Assembly (NCBI RefSeq): GCF_016756535.1
Contig: NZ_AP023247.1
Span: forward strand, 4,650,501-4,714,500
Reading direction: 5' to 3'
Length of the DNA: 64,000 nucleotides
DNA from: Mesorhizobium sp. 131-2-1
GTDB taxonomy: Bacteria > Pseudomonadota > Alphaproteobacteria > Rhizobiales > Rhizobiaceae
Below the pieces are notes generated by a model. It had not been told where the DNA came from. It made no database searches and saw nothing but the letters and a program-made list of their open reading frames with translations. Shown here in pieces: positions 11,951 through 20,061 of this stretch. Every line of letters starts with the position of its first letter. Position 1 is the stretch's first letter. A program made the position numbers and the translations under genes.

Positions 11951-12478
11951 TCAACCCTTGCGCCGATACTTCTCCAGCTCCGGATCGAGATCCACCCTGA
12001 CCGCATTGGTGAACACACACGTCGCCAGCATGATGCCGGCGAAGGCGACGAGGTCGACCAAGAGCGTATCGTCGTAGCGCGCCTTGAGCGCGGCCCAGAT
12101 ATCATCCGGAACAGCATTGGCATCGGCGGCGACCACCTTGCCGAAGGCGACAAGCAGTGTCTCGTCGGCGGTCGGCTCGATCGCCTCGGGATCGAGGCCG
12201 GAATCGATCAGGGCGCGGCGGAAGAAGGTGATCGGTATTTCGGCGCGCATCGTCTCGGCGATCGCCGTCGAGAACAGCCAGATGGCGCGGTCGTCGAGCG
12301 CGGGTTTGAGCAGGTCGCGCAGCGTGAACCATTCGGCATAGATGCGGTGGGCGGCCGGCGAATGCAGCAGGATGCGCTTCATGTTGGTCATGCGGCCGCG
12401 CAGGCTGAGCTCCCTGTCGTGCTCGGCGCGGATTTCTTCGGATGCCGTCGCGTAGTCGATTGGCTGGATCATGGCCAT
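11951..12478 (-). CDS. AhpD-like / carboxymuconolactone decarboxylase-fold protein
   Basis: A 175-residue all-helical protein of the CMD/AhpD type: an early helix with RMTNMKRILLHSPAAHRIYAEW, the common opening of this fold, then EWFTLRDLLKPALDDRAIWLFSTAIAE. The usual CxxC redox pair of AhpD is absent (the helix reads AETMRAE), so a peroxidase role is unlikely. GAGGGG precedes the start. The gene begins 13 bases after the OsmC-like gene, so the two are probably an operon; OsmC- and AhpD-type proteins are often associated in organic peroxide defence. Confidence 0.7.
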   Translation of the reverse strand: MAMIQPIDYATASEEIRAEHDRELSLRGRMTNMKRILLHSPAAHRIYAEWFTLRDLLKPALDDRAIWLFSTAIAETMRAEIPITFFRRALIDSGLDPEAIEPTADETLLVAFGKVVAADANAVPDDIWAALKARYDDTLLVDLVAFAGIMLATCVFTNAVRVDLDPELEKYRRKG

Positions 12479-12491
12479 GGGAATGGACCCC

Positions 12492-12914
12492 TCACCCAAG
12501 CGTCGTGTGCAGTTCGGGCGCGGCGCGCAGCGTGTTGGAGACGGTGCAGATCGCCTCGGCATCCTCGACGATGCGCTGCTTGGTCGCCGTGTCGAGATCG
12601 CCGGAAATATCGAGCCTGATGTTGAAGCGGGCGACGCGGGACGGCTCGTCGGCCGCCTTCTCGCCGCCGACCTCGGCGCGCACCTCGCCGAGCCGGGCGG
12701 CGACGCCAAGGCGCGTGGCGGCGATGCGGGCACTCAGCACCATGCAGGCGGCGAGCGAGGCGTAGAGCAGGTCGAGCGGGTTGAAGCCCGGCGCGCTTAC
12801 GCTGGTGACGACATCGACCGCGCCGCCGGTCGGCGTTGTGACGACCGGCAGGCCGCCGGGTTGCAGGACGGCCAGCGCGCCGGTGACGCGGGTTCTGATC
12901 TTCAGCTCGCTCAT
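12492..12914 (-). CDS. OsmC/Ohr-family protein
   Basis: A 140-residue OsmC-fold protein. The N-terminal strands are followed by GFNPLDLLYASLAACMVLSARIAA, the central helix carrying one redox cysteine, and a second cysteine lies in AEAICTVSNTL, so both thiols of the OsmC/Ohr active site are present. These proteins reduce organic hydroperoxides. The start MSELKIRT was chosen over an upstream ATG because AAAGGGA precedes it at a good distance. It is first in a likely two-gene operon with the AhpD-like gene. Confidence 0.85.
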   Translation of the reverse strand: MSELKIRTRVTGALAVLQPGGLPVVTTPTGGAVDVVTSVSAPGFNPLDLLYASLAACMVLSARIAATRLGVAARLGEVRAEVGGEKAADEPSRVARFNIRLDISGDLDTATKQRIVEDAEAICTVSNTLRAAPELHTTLG

Positions 12915-13097
12915 CGCAGAATCCCTTTCGGTCGGCGGCCCGTCAAAAATCAGGGGCGCAGCCACAGTGGCGCGCGCCCTGGCCCGCTATATGGTACGCT
13001 TAGGGCCGACGCAGCAACATCGACTGATGTCTCGGATTTCACTACGCTGTACTGCCTCCTGCATTGTCCTGTTGCTGCACTGTTTCGAGGTTCGGCA

Positions 13098-13766
13098 ATG
13101 AAGCGCAGTCTCGTTTTCGCTTTGATTGCAGGCATTGCCGGCGTTGGCCTGCTCGGCGGCGGCGCACTTTTGACTGGTCGGTCCGCGGTTTCGCCGGACG
13201 CAATCCAGTCGTCGGTTATCCGCACCCCCGCATTGATCGACAGCGCCTGGAAGCTGCCGGTGGCTGCTACTTTCACCACTGCCCTTGACTGGCAATCGAA
13301 CAGCTCACGATGTGGGCCGGCAAGCCTCGCAAATACATTCCGCTCGATCGGCGAAGAGGAGACGACCGAAGCCGAAGTCCTCGAGGGCACAGGCAAATGC
13401 TGGACAGGCTTTTGCATTATCGGGCTGACGTTGGACGAGGTTGCCGAGGTCGCTCGAACGAAGACCACGCGGAAAGTCTCGGTGTTGCGGAACCTGAGCG
13501 CCGACGAGTTCCGCGAGCACTTGAGGCGTGCCAACGATCCGAGCCGCCGCTACATCATCAACTTTACACGCGAGAAGATTTTCGGCGCCGGCAGCGGCCA
13601 TTTTTCCCCGATCGGAGGATATCTGGAGGCCGAAGACATGGTTTTCGTCCTCGATGTAAACGAGCGCTACAAGCCGTGGCTGATCGAGCGCGAGCGTCTG
13701 TTCTCGGCCATGGACACTATCGACAGCGATGGCGACAAAAAGCGAGGCTTGCTGCTGATCGAGTAG
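13098..13766 (+). CDS. phytochelatin-synthase-like papain-fold protein
   Basis: A 222-residue protein with an N-terminal hydrophobic signal or anchor (LVFALIAGIAGVGLLGGGALL). The catalytic triad of phytochelatin synthase can be read: Cys in SRCGPASLANTF, His in SGHFSPIGGYL and Asp in VLDVNERYKPWL. Short bacterial homologues mostly hydrolyse glutathione to gamma-Glu-Cys and do not polymerise it, since they lack the C-terminal domain. The signal suggests action in the periplasm. A decayed copy of this gene's tail sits at 23054. The A+T content is higher than in the surrounding genes. Confidence 0.85.
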   Translation: MKRSLVFALIAGIAGVGLLGGGALLTGRSAVSPDAIQSSVIRTPALIDSAWKLPVAATFTTALDWQSNSSRCGPASLANTFRSIGEEETTEAEVLEGTGKCWTGFCIIGLTLDEVAEVARTKTTRKVSVLRNLSADEFREHLRRANDPSRRYIINFTREKIFGAGSGHFSPIGGYLEAEDMVFVLDVNERYKPWLIERERLFSAMDTIDSDGDKKRGLLLIE

Positions 13767-13846
13767 ATCGGGTCGCGCGCTGCTCCGCCCAGAAATCGAC
13801 GAGCTTTTGCCGCGCTAGATCCAACCGAGGTCGATCGACGATGGCC

Positions 13847-14296
13847 TCAAAGATGATGCCAGATGACCTTCAGCGGTGAACCGATTGCCTGCTCGACCCT
13901 GCCCAGCTGGTCGGCAGCAAGTGATGTCTCGCCTGGATTGAAAACCGTGAGCGCGCAGCTGCCGAACGCGGCAGGCCAGACATAGCGCAGATCGTTGAGC
14001 GAAGTGGGCCTGTGGCAGCAAGGCGTCACGGCCGCAAGGTCTTCAAAGCCCGATACAGCCGCCCGGTCCATCGCCTCGCCCCACCAGTCCTCGAGGTCAC
14101 TGCCACACAGGGGGCAGTTGATGCTTTCCGTGTTCGCGCCGGCGTCGAAGAATGTCACCCCTTCTTCGAATTCGACCCCGATATGTTCGGCCCGTGGAAA
14201 CAAACCTCGCACGATCGTCACCGCATCCCTGGCTGCCGCCTCGCCGGGGCGCCAGTGCGGATCATACGAAACCAACCGCAGGTAGTTGTCGGACAT
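13847..14296 (-). CDS. hypothetical protein with two cysteine pairs
   Basis: About 149 residues from MSDNYLRL, taken because homologous small proteins begin near this point and the upstream ATG adds an unrelated proline-rich stretch. It contains CPLCG and, about 35 residues later, TPCCH, which together could bind zinc. Otherwise it is acidic with several tryptophans (DWWGEAMD). No family recognised. It is convergent with the phytochelatin-synthase-like gene. Confidence 0.65.
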   Translation of the reverse strand: MSDNYLRLVSYDPHWRPGEAAARDAVTIVRGLFPRAEHIGVEFEEGVTFFDAGANTESINCPLCGSDLEDWWGEAMDRAAVSGFEDLAAVTPCCHRPTSLNDLRYVWPAAFGSCALTVFNPGETSLAADQLGRVEQAIGSPLKVIWHHL

Positions 14297-14356
14297 ACTC
14301 CTTCCTGGCGCAGGATGGGTGTTCAATGCAAGGTGCTGGACCGGATTCCAGACTAT

Positions 14357-15847
14357 CTATTTCAGGCTCCGCAGCAGATGCTTCTGGACCTTGCCCGATG
14401 CTGTGCGCGGCAGGATCTCCACGGGGAAGAATTCCTTGGGCACCTTGTAACGGGCGATGCGCGCGGCGCAGTGGCTGGCGAGTGAGCCCGGGTCGAGCGC
14501 GCGACCCGGCTGCATCACCACGAAGGCGCGGCCGACCTCGCCCCAGCGCTCGTCGGCGACACCGATCACCGCCACCTCGGCGATATCAGGATGGGCGAGC
14601 AGCGCCATCTCGACTTCGGCCGGGAAGACGTTCTCGCCGCCGGAGATGAACATGTCCTTGCGGCGGTCGACCAAAGTGACAAAGCCGTCTTCGTCGCGCC
14701 GCGCCAAGTCGCCGGTGCGAAACCAGCCGTCCGCGCTGAAGGCGCGCGCCGTCTCGTCCACCCGGTTCCAATAGCCCGGCGTGATATTGGGGCCGGCGAG
14801 CCACATCTCGCCCGTCTCGCCCGGTGCGGCATCATTGCTGGCGTCATCGACGATGCGCAGTGAGACCATCGGCGCCGGCAGGCCGGCCGAGCCCGCCTTG
14901 CCGGTGATGCGCTCGACCTCCAGCGGCATGCCGAGCACGGTGCCGGCTTCCGTCATGCCGAAACCGTCGACCATCGGCACGCCCTGCGCCAGCCACCATA
15001 GGATGTCCGCTGCGGGATTCGGCGCGCCGCCGGTGAAGAGTGCGACAAGCGAGGTCCAGCGCGCGGGCGCAAAGCCGGCATGCTCGCGCAGCATCCTCGC
15101 CATCTGCGGCACGCAGAAATAGTGGGTGACGCCGAGCGCCGGGTCGGCCAGCCGGCGGTTGGTGACACCGGGGTCGAAGCCGGCGGAGACCAGCACCGTG
15201 CCGCCCTTGAGCAGCACCGGACGCAGGTTGGTGATCAGGCCGATGACATGGAACATCGGCGCGTCGCAGAGGAAGACGCTGTCATGGCCGACGCGGCCGA
15301 TGACGCCGAAATTGACCGCGGTGGCGAAAGCGTTGGCCTCGGTGACGATGACGCCCTTCGGTTGGCCCGATGTGCCCGAGGTGTAGAGGATGATCGACGG
15401 CCGGTCGGCTTCCGGCAAAGGGCGGCGCGGCGCCGGCGCGGCCTCCTCTACCGCCGCCGCGAAGCGCGAGACCTCGAGCGGCGCGCAGTCAGGCGGCGCC
15501 ATGTCGAGCGCGGTGTCGTGGACCAGAAGCACGGGACCGCAGTCGGCCAGGATCGCCTGGCGCTCAGGCGCGGCCAGCCGCCAGTTGACCGGCACGAAGA
15601 TGGCGCCGAGGCGCGTCGCCGCCTGCTGCAGGATAACGAGGTCGGCGCTGTTGCGGGCCAGCGTGGCGATCCGCTGCCCTTGCTTTATGCCATGGTTGCT
15701 TTCAAGCACCGCGACCGCGCGCTGGATGGCGTCGTCGAGCGCCGCATAGGTCCAGCGCCGCCCGGACGCCAGGTCGACGCAAGCGAGGCGGTCCGGCTGC
15801 GCCCTGGCGTGCAGGGCAACGGGGTCCGGTGTCGTCCAGGCCGGCAT
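14357..15847 (-). CDS. hydroxycinnamate (feruloyl/coumaroyl) CoA ligase
   Basis: A 496-residue member of the AMP-forming acyl-CoA synthetase family. The AMP-binding motif is YTSGTSGQPKG; GFGMTEAGT, WFRTGDLARRDEDGF and the C-terminal catalytic Lys in KVPKEFFPVEILPRTASGKV are intact. The neighbouring hydratase/lyase points to ferulate, p-coumarate or caffeate as substrates, converted to CoA thioesters in the cytoplasm. It is second in a two-gene operon, 79 bases after the lyase. Substrate choice is inferred from context; a medium-chain fatty acid ligase is the alternative. Confidence 0.8.
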   Translation of the reverse strand: MPAWTTPDPVALHARAQPDRLACVDLASGRRWTYAALDDAIQRAVAVLESNHGIKQGQRIATLARNSADLVILQQAATRLGAIFVPVNWRLAAPERQAILADCGPVLLVHDTALDMAPPDCAPLEVSRFAAAVEEAAPAPRRPLPEADRPSIILYTSGTSGQPKGVIVTEANAFATAVNFGVIGRVGHDSVFLCDAPMFHVIGLITNLRPVLLKGGTVLVSAGFDPGVTNRRLADPALGVTHYFCVPQMARMLREHAGFAPARWTSLVALFTGGAPNPAADILWWLAQGVPMVDGFGMTEAGTVLGMPLEVERITGKAGSAGLPAPMVSLRIVDDASNDAAPGETGEMWLAGPNITPGYWNRVDETARAFSADGWFRTGDLARRDEDGFVTLVDRRKDMFISGGENVFPAEVEMALLAHPDIAEVAVIGVADERWGEVGRAFVVMQPGRALDPGSLASHCAARIARYKVPKEFFPVEILPRTASGKVQKHLLRSLK

Positions 15848-15926
15848 TGCGATCTCCTCCCGTGTCACGCGCCGTATCTGTTGCCTGCGGCATCAATGCC
15901 GGCAGGGCGTCAGGTCACCGCCCGGA

Positions 15927-16751
15927 TCATCTCGCCTTGTCGTAGGCGGCGAGGCCGGGCTTGTAGCTCTTTTCGTCGATGAACTGGCGGATGCCTTCCT
16001 TGCGGCCTTCATTGTCGAAGGAATTCGCCGCCTCCTGCGCCCGCACCAGATAGTCCTCGGCATTGTCGTAGGTCATCTCGGCGACACGGCGGATGGCATC
16101 CTTGGTGGCCTTGAGCGCGACCGGGTTCTTCTTCAGGAGGATTTCTGCCACCTCGGCGACGCGCGCCTTCAAGCCACTGAGCGGCACGCTTTCATTGACC
16201 AGCTTCCAGGCCGCCGCCTTGCGGCCGTCGATCAACTCACCGGTCAGCGCGTGATACATGGCGTCACGCATCGACAGCAGATCGACCACCACCTTGGTGG
16301 CGCCGCCGCCGGGCAGGATGCCCCAGTTGATCTCGGAGAGCGCGAACTGCGCCTCGTCGGCGGCGAAGGCGAGATCGCAGGCAAACAGCGGGCCATAACC
16401 GCCGCCAAAGCACCAGCCATTGACCATCGCGATGGTCGGCACGCGGTACCAGCGCAGCCGCCGCCACCAGCCGTAAGCCTCGCCCTGGGCCTTGCGCACG
16501 GCGCCCAGGCCCTTCGCCTCGGTCTCGCGGAAATATTCCTTGAGGTCCATACCCGCCGACCAGGCGGCGCCCTCGCCCGAGAGCACGAGAACGCCGACAT
16601 CGTCGCGGAATTCGAGCTCGTCGAGCACCTGCATCATGCGCCGGTTGAGCGCCGGGCTCATCGAATTGCGCTTGGCCGGCCGGTTGAAGCGCACCCAGGC
16701 GATGCCGTCCTCGACATCGAAGGCGACGGTGTCTTCGGTTTCTCCTGCCAT
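15927..16751 (-). CDS. p-hydroxycinnamoyl-CoA hydratase/lyase
   Basis: A 274-residue crotonase-fold enzyme that hydrates feruloyl- or coumaroyl-CoA and cleaves it to acetyl-CoA plus vanillin or 4-hydroxybenzaldehyde. It closely follows the Pseudomonas enzyme: MDLKEYFRE, VNGWCFGGGYGPL (oxyanion hole), LSEINWGILPGG with the catalytic Glu, AEDYL, and a SYKPGL tail. GGAGGAG precedes the ATG by eight bases. It is the first gene of the operon, directly downstream of two dyad operators, and divergent from a MarR gene. Confidence 0.9.
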   Translation of the reverse strand: MAGETEDTVAFDVEDGIAWVRFNRPAKRNSMSPALNRRMMQVLDELEFRDDVGVLVLSGEGAAWSAGMDLKEYFRETEAKGLGAVRKAQGEAYGWWRRLRWYRVPTIAMVNGWCFGGGYGPLFACDLAFAADEAQFALSEINWGILPGGGATKVVVDLLSMRDAMYHALTGELIDGRKAAAWKLVNESVPLSGLKARVAEVAEILLKKNPVALKATKDAIRRVAEMTYDNAEDYLVRAQEAANSFDNEGRKEGIRQFIDEKSYKPGLAAYDKAR

Positions 16752-16771
16752 GGGTCAACTCCTCCGAGATA

Positions 16772-16786
16772 GCTATGCTGCATAGC
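16772..16786. promoter_or_regulatory. MarR-type dyad operator 1
   Basis: GCTATG-CTG-CATAGC, a perfect 6-3-6 inverted repeat between the lyase start and the MarR start, about 20 bases upstream of the lyase ATG. MarR repressors of hydroxycinnamate operons bind such sites and leave when the CoA thioester is present. That this MarR binds here is inferred from position. Confidence 0.75.
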
Positions 16787-16796
16787 GTTTACCTTT

Positions 16797-16811
16797 GCTA
16801 TGTCGCATAAT
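16797..16811. promoter_or_regulatory. MarR-type dyad operator 2
   Basis: GCTATG-TCG-CATAAT, a near-perfect repeat of operator 1. The centres are 25 bases apart, so the two sites lie close to the same face of the helix. The pair covers the start regions of both divergent genes, allowing joint repression. Confidence 0.7.
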
Positions 16812-16855
16812 ATTTTTACCTTGACAAGGGGCCGGATCGCGGCAATCGATCGGGC

Positions 16856-17308
16856 ATGGACGAAACCAGCAATGACCTCGACGAGGACGCGCTCGACGCG
16901 CAGATCGGCTATAACCTCCGACGCGCCTCGGCGCTGGCACTCAACGATTTCGCCGTCGAGATGGCGGAGGCGTCGTTGCGTCCCGTCACCTATGCCATGC
17001 TGGCGCTGATCGACGAGCGGCCGGGCATCCGCGCCGCCGAGCTCTGCCGGCTGCTCGGCATGAAGAGCGCCAACATGGCGCCGCTGCTCGCCGAACTGGA
17101 GGAGCGCGGCCTGATCGAGCGCGACGACCATGCCGAGGACAGGCGCGTGCAGGAGCTCAGCCTGACCGAGGCGGCCAGAGACGCGATGCCGGCTTGGCGG
17201 CGGCAGGTGCGCCGGCACGAGGACCGCTTCCTGCACCGGCTGACAAGCAAGGAACGGGCGACGCTGCTGCGGCTGCTGCGGTTGATCTGGGTGGACGAGC
17301 AAGGCTGA
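16856..17308 (+). CDS. MarR-family regulator of the hydroxycinnamate operon
   Basis: A 150-residue MarR protein: dimerisation helices at both ends and a winged helix in the middle (AAELCRLLGMKSANMAPLLAELEERGLIERDD, then the wing with AEDRRVQELSLTE). Divergent from the hydratase/lyase with about 100 bases between, containing two matching dyads. Such regulators respond to feruloyl- or coumaroyl-CoA. A TTGACA box at 16821 followed by AATCGA suggests a promoter so close to the ATG that the transcript may have little or no leader. Confidence 0.88.
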   Translation: MDETSNDLDEDALDAQIGYNLRRASALALNDFAVEMAEASLRPVTYAMLALIDERPGIRAAELCRLLGMKSANMAPLLAELEERGLIERDDHAEDRRVQELSLTEAARDAMPAWRRQVRRHEDRFLHRLTSKERATLLRLLRLIWVDEQG

Positions 17309-17554
17309 AGGCGCCGGCTGGAAGGCGACGGTCCTGCTGAAAGCCTGAAAAAACAATCCGATGGCGGCATATTCTGCCTAATCGATTCAGGCTGCGTGCC
17401 GCATCGCAGGGGGCCGGGACATTACCGCATGGATCCCGCTGAGACGACCTCACCGCTGGTGTCTGGCGGGGCGCCAAGGCAGCGCGATCTCACCCATATT
17501 AGCGATTCCTAAACCGCGGTGCGCTAAGTCTTGCCGATTGACGGGGGCCGCGGA

Positions 17555-19990
17555 ATGAACGCCTTCAGGCGACTGGCCGGATTTGTTCTGATCCTGTTGA
17601 CCGGTGTGGTGGCGCTGGCCGCGCTGCACATCGACGCCCAGCGGAATTTCGCGCTGGCAAAGGAACGCTACCTCGAGAATTCCCATGCGGCATCCCAGGC
17701 GACCGCCAAGACCGTCGAAGATGCGTTGCACGCCATCTACGAGAACGTGCGGACGCTGACCTACCTGCCAAGCGTGCGAAACCTTGACCGCCATGGCACG
17801 AACCTTGGCGACGAGGGCCGCGCCACGATCCAGCAGATCTACAACAACCTGGCCAACAACGTTTCCATTTCCGAGGTCTATTTCCTGCCGCTGGATTTCG
17901 ACCCCGACCGTTTCGACGCGGTGACGGGCAAGCTGGAGGAGCCGATCCTCCAGTTCGACCAGCTGATCGTGAATGCCAGGGCGCGATCGGACGCGGCGGG
18001 ATCGCCAAAGCAGGCAAAGCTCGATGACAGCGCGCTGGCGCGCCCGGCCGAGGAGGTCGAAACCTACGAATACCATGAGCTCGCCAAGCAGCTTGCCTGG
18101 CTTAAGGCCAACTATCCGAATTCGAGCAACATCGAGGGGCTCAACGTGCCGATCATCGGCACCAAGGAACTGATCACCTGCGACAACACGGACTTCTTCC
18201 ACAGCGGCGACGACGCAGACCGATCGGGCTTCATCCTTTCTGTTCCCGTCTTTGCGGCCGACGGCAACCTGCGCGGCTCGGTTTCAGCGATCATGCTCAC
18301 CTCGGCGCTCAGGAAGCTTGTGCCCAGCACCGACTATGTCATCGTCAATGCGGGCTACGATTTCGAATCCGACCAGCATCGACTTTCGACCTCGCTGGCA
18401 GCCGACACACGGTCGTTCACCGCGCCCGATCCGAAGTTGGTCTACTCGGAAGTGATCCCGCTTTCCCTCAACGATCCGAAAAGCGCGTGGCGGCTCTGGG
18501 TTGGTTTTCCGAACAGCAGGTTCGAGGGCAATGTCGACGTCCGGTCGGTTCGCGAGTTCGAACGGGCTGGCTACGCCGCGACCGTCATCGTCACCTTGCT
18601 GGCGCTGGTGTGCTGGCATGCGATCGGGCGTACGATGTCGATGCAGGCGGACGCCGCCGAGACCCTGGAGCGGCGGGTGGAGGAACGTACCGCCGAGATC
18701 CAGCACCTTGCCACGCACGACATTCTCACCGGCCTGCCCAATCGCGGTCTACTCGCCGAGACCATGGACGAGGCCTTGAAGAGCCTCAGAGACAGCGAGA
18801 AACTGGCGGTCCACTGCGTCGATCTCGACCGATTCAAGCCGGTGAACGACACGCTCGGCCATCCGATCGGAGATGAGCTTCTTGGCGCCGTGGCGAAGCG
18901 CCTCATTCAACAAGCCAGCGAAACCGCCATGGTGGCAAGGGTGGGCGGCGACGAATTCATCATCCTCCAGCTTCTGCTCGATGGCGACGAGCAGGCAGGC
19001 GCGCTGGCCAGCCGGGTCATTCACGCACTGTCCGACGAATTCCAGATCCAGGGCCATACCATCAACATCGGCGGCAGTATCGGCATCGCAGTCTTTCCAG
19101 ATGACGGCGATAGCTCGGAAATCCTCATCCGCAATGCCGACCTCGCTTTGTACAAGGCCAAGATGGAAGGCCGCGGCACGTGCCGGTCATTCGAGCCCGG
19201 AATGGATGCGCGACTGCAGGAGCGTCGGCTGATTGAGGCCGAGCTGGCTCTGGCAGTGGCAAACGATCAGTTCGTGCTGCACTATCAACCGCTGCACGAA
19301 GCAAAGACGTCGAACCTCACTGGCTTCGAAGCCCTTGTGCGATGGAACCATCCGCGCCTTGGCCTGCTTGCGCCGTCGGAATTCATCCAGCTTTCCGAGG
19401 AGACCGGGGTCATCGACACGCTCGGCGACTGGATCCTGCGGCAGGCCTGCGCCGATGCGGCGAAGTGGCCCCTGCCCGTTAAGGTCGCCGTCAACCTCTC
19501 GCCCGCGCAGTTCAAGCAGCAGTCACTGCCGCTTCAGGTCGCATCGGCACTTGCAGCGTCGGGTCTCATGCCGTCGCGCCTGGAGCTCGAGATCACCGAG
19601 TCGGTGCTCCTGGCCCACAACGAGCACACCATCCAGACGCTCCACAGCCTGCGTGATCTCGGCATCAGCATCGCCATGGACGATTTCGGCACCGGGTATT
19701 CCTCATTGAGCTATCTGCGGTCGTTCCCATTCAACCGCATCAAGATCGATCGCAGCTTCGTCAGCCTGATGTGCGAGAGCAGCGAAAGCCGGGCCATCGT
19801 CAAGGCCGTCGCCGAGCTCGGCACCACACTCGGCATGACCACGACCGCCGAGGGTGTCGAGACCGAAGACCAGTATCGCCTGGTCAGGGAGAACGGCTGC
19901 ACCGACGTCCAGGGTTGGCTCTTCGGCCGGCCAATGCCGGCATCCCAGCTCTACGCGCTTTTCGAACAACCTGGCGCTTTGACGGCCTAG
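17555..19990 (+). CDS. membrane-bound GGDEF-EAL cyclic-di-GMP enzyme
   Basis: An 811-residue protein. A membrane segment near 7-25 and another near 341-359 enclose a long periplasmic sensor, probably Cache-like. GGDEF follows (intact GGDEF near residue 464) and then EAL (FEALVRWNHP near 590, DDFGTGYSS near 710). Both active sites appear complete, so the net direction of cyclic-di-GMP turnover is uncertain. ATG at 17555 was preferred to a TTG 24 bases upstream because GGGGG lies at a suitable distance. It is unrelated in its sensor to the GGDEF-EAL protein at 1158. Confidence 0.9.
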   Translation: MNAFRRLAGFVLILLTGVVALAALHIDAQRNFALAKERYLENSHAASQATAKTVEDALHAIYENVRTLTYLPSVRNLDRHGTNLGDEGRATIQQIYNNLANNVSISEVYFLPLDFDPDRFDAVTGKLEEPILQFDQLIVNARARSDAAGSPKQAKLDDSALARPAEEVETYEYHELAKQLAWLKANYPNSSNIEGLNVPIIGTKELITCDNTDFFHSGDDADRSGFILSVPVFAADGNLRGSVSAIMLTSALRKLVPSTDYVIVNAGYDFESDQHRLSTSLAADTRSFTAPDPKLVYSEVIPLSLNDPKSAWRLWVGFPNSRFEGNVDVRSVREFERAGYAATVIVTLLALVCWHAIGRTMSMQADAAETLERRVEERTAEIQHLATHDILTGLPNRGLLAETMDEALKSLRDSEKLAVHCVDLDRFKPVNDTLGHPIGDELLGAVAKRLIQQASETAMVARVGGDEFIILQLLLDGDEQAGALASRVIHALSDEFQIQGHTINIGGSIGIAVFPDDGDSSEILIRNADLALYKAKMEGRGTCRSFEPGMDARLQERRLIEAELALAVANDQFVLHYQPLHEAKTSNLTGFEALVRWNHPRLGLLAPSEFIQLSEETGVIDTLGDWILRQACADAAKWPLPVKVAVNLSPAQFKQQSLPLQVASALAASGLMPSRLELEITESVLLAHNEHTIQTLHSLRDLGISIAMDDFGTGYSSLSYLRSFPFNRIKIDRSFVSLMCESSESRAIVKAVAELGTTLGMTTTAEGVETEDQYRLVRENGCTDVQGWLFGRPMPASQLYALFEQPGALTA

Positions 19991-20019
19991 GCGAAGCGAG
20001 CCTTTCCGACGCGCAACGG

Positions 20020-20043
20020 AAAGGCCTGCTTGGGCAGGCCTTT
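20020..20043. terminator. bidirectional terminator hairpin
   Basis: AAAGGCCTGC-TTGG-GCAGGCCTTT, a perfect ten-base stem with a four-base loop and A/T tails on both sides. It lies between the convergent GGDEF-EAL and phosphoesterase genes and should stop both. Confidence 0.85.
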
Positions 20044-20061
20044 CGCCGGAGCTTCGACTGC

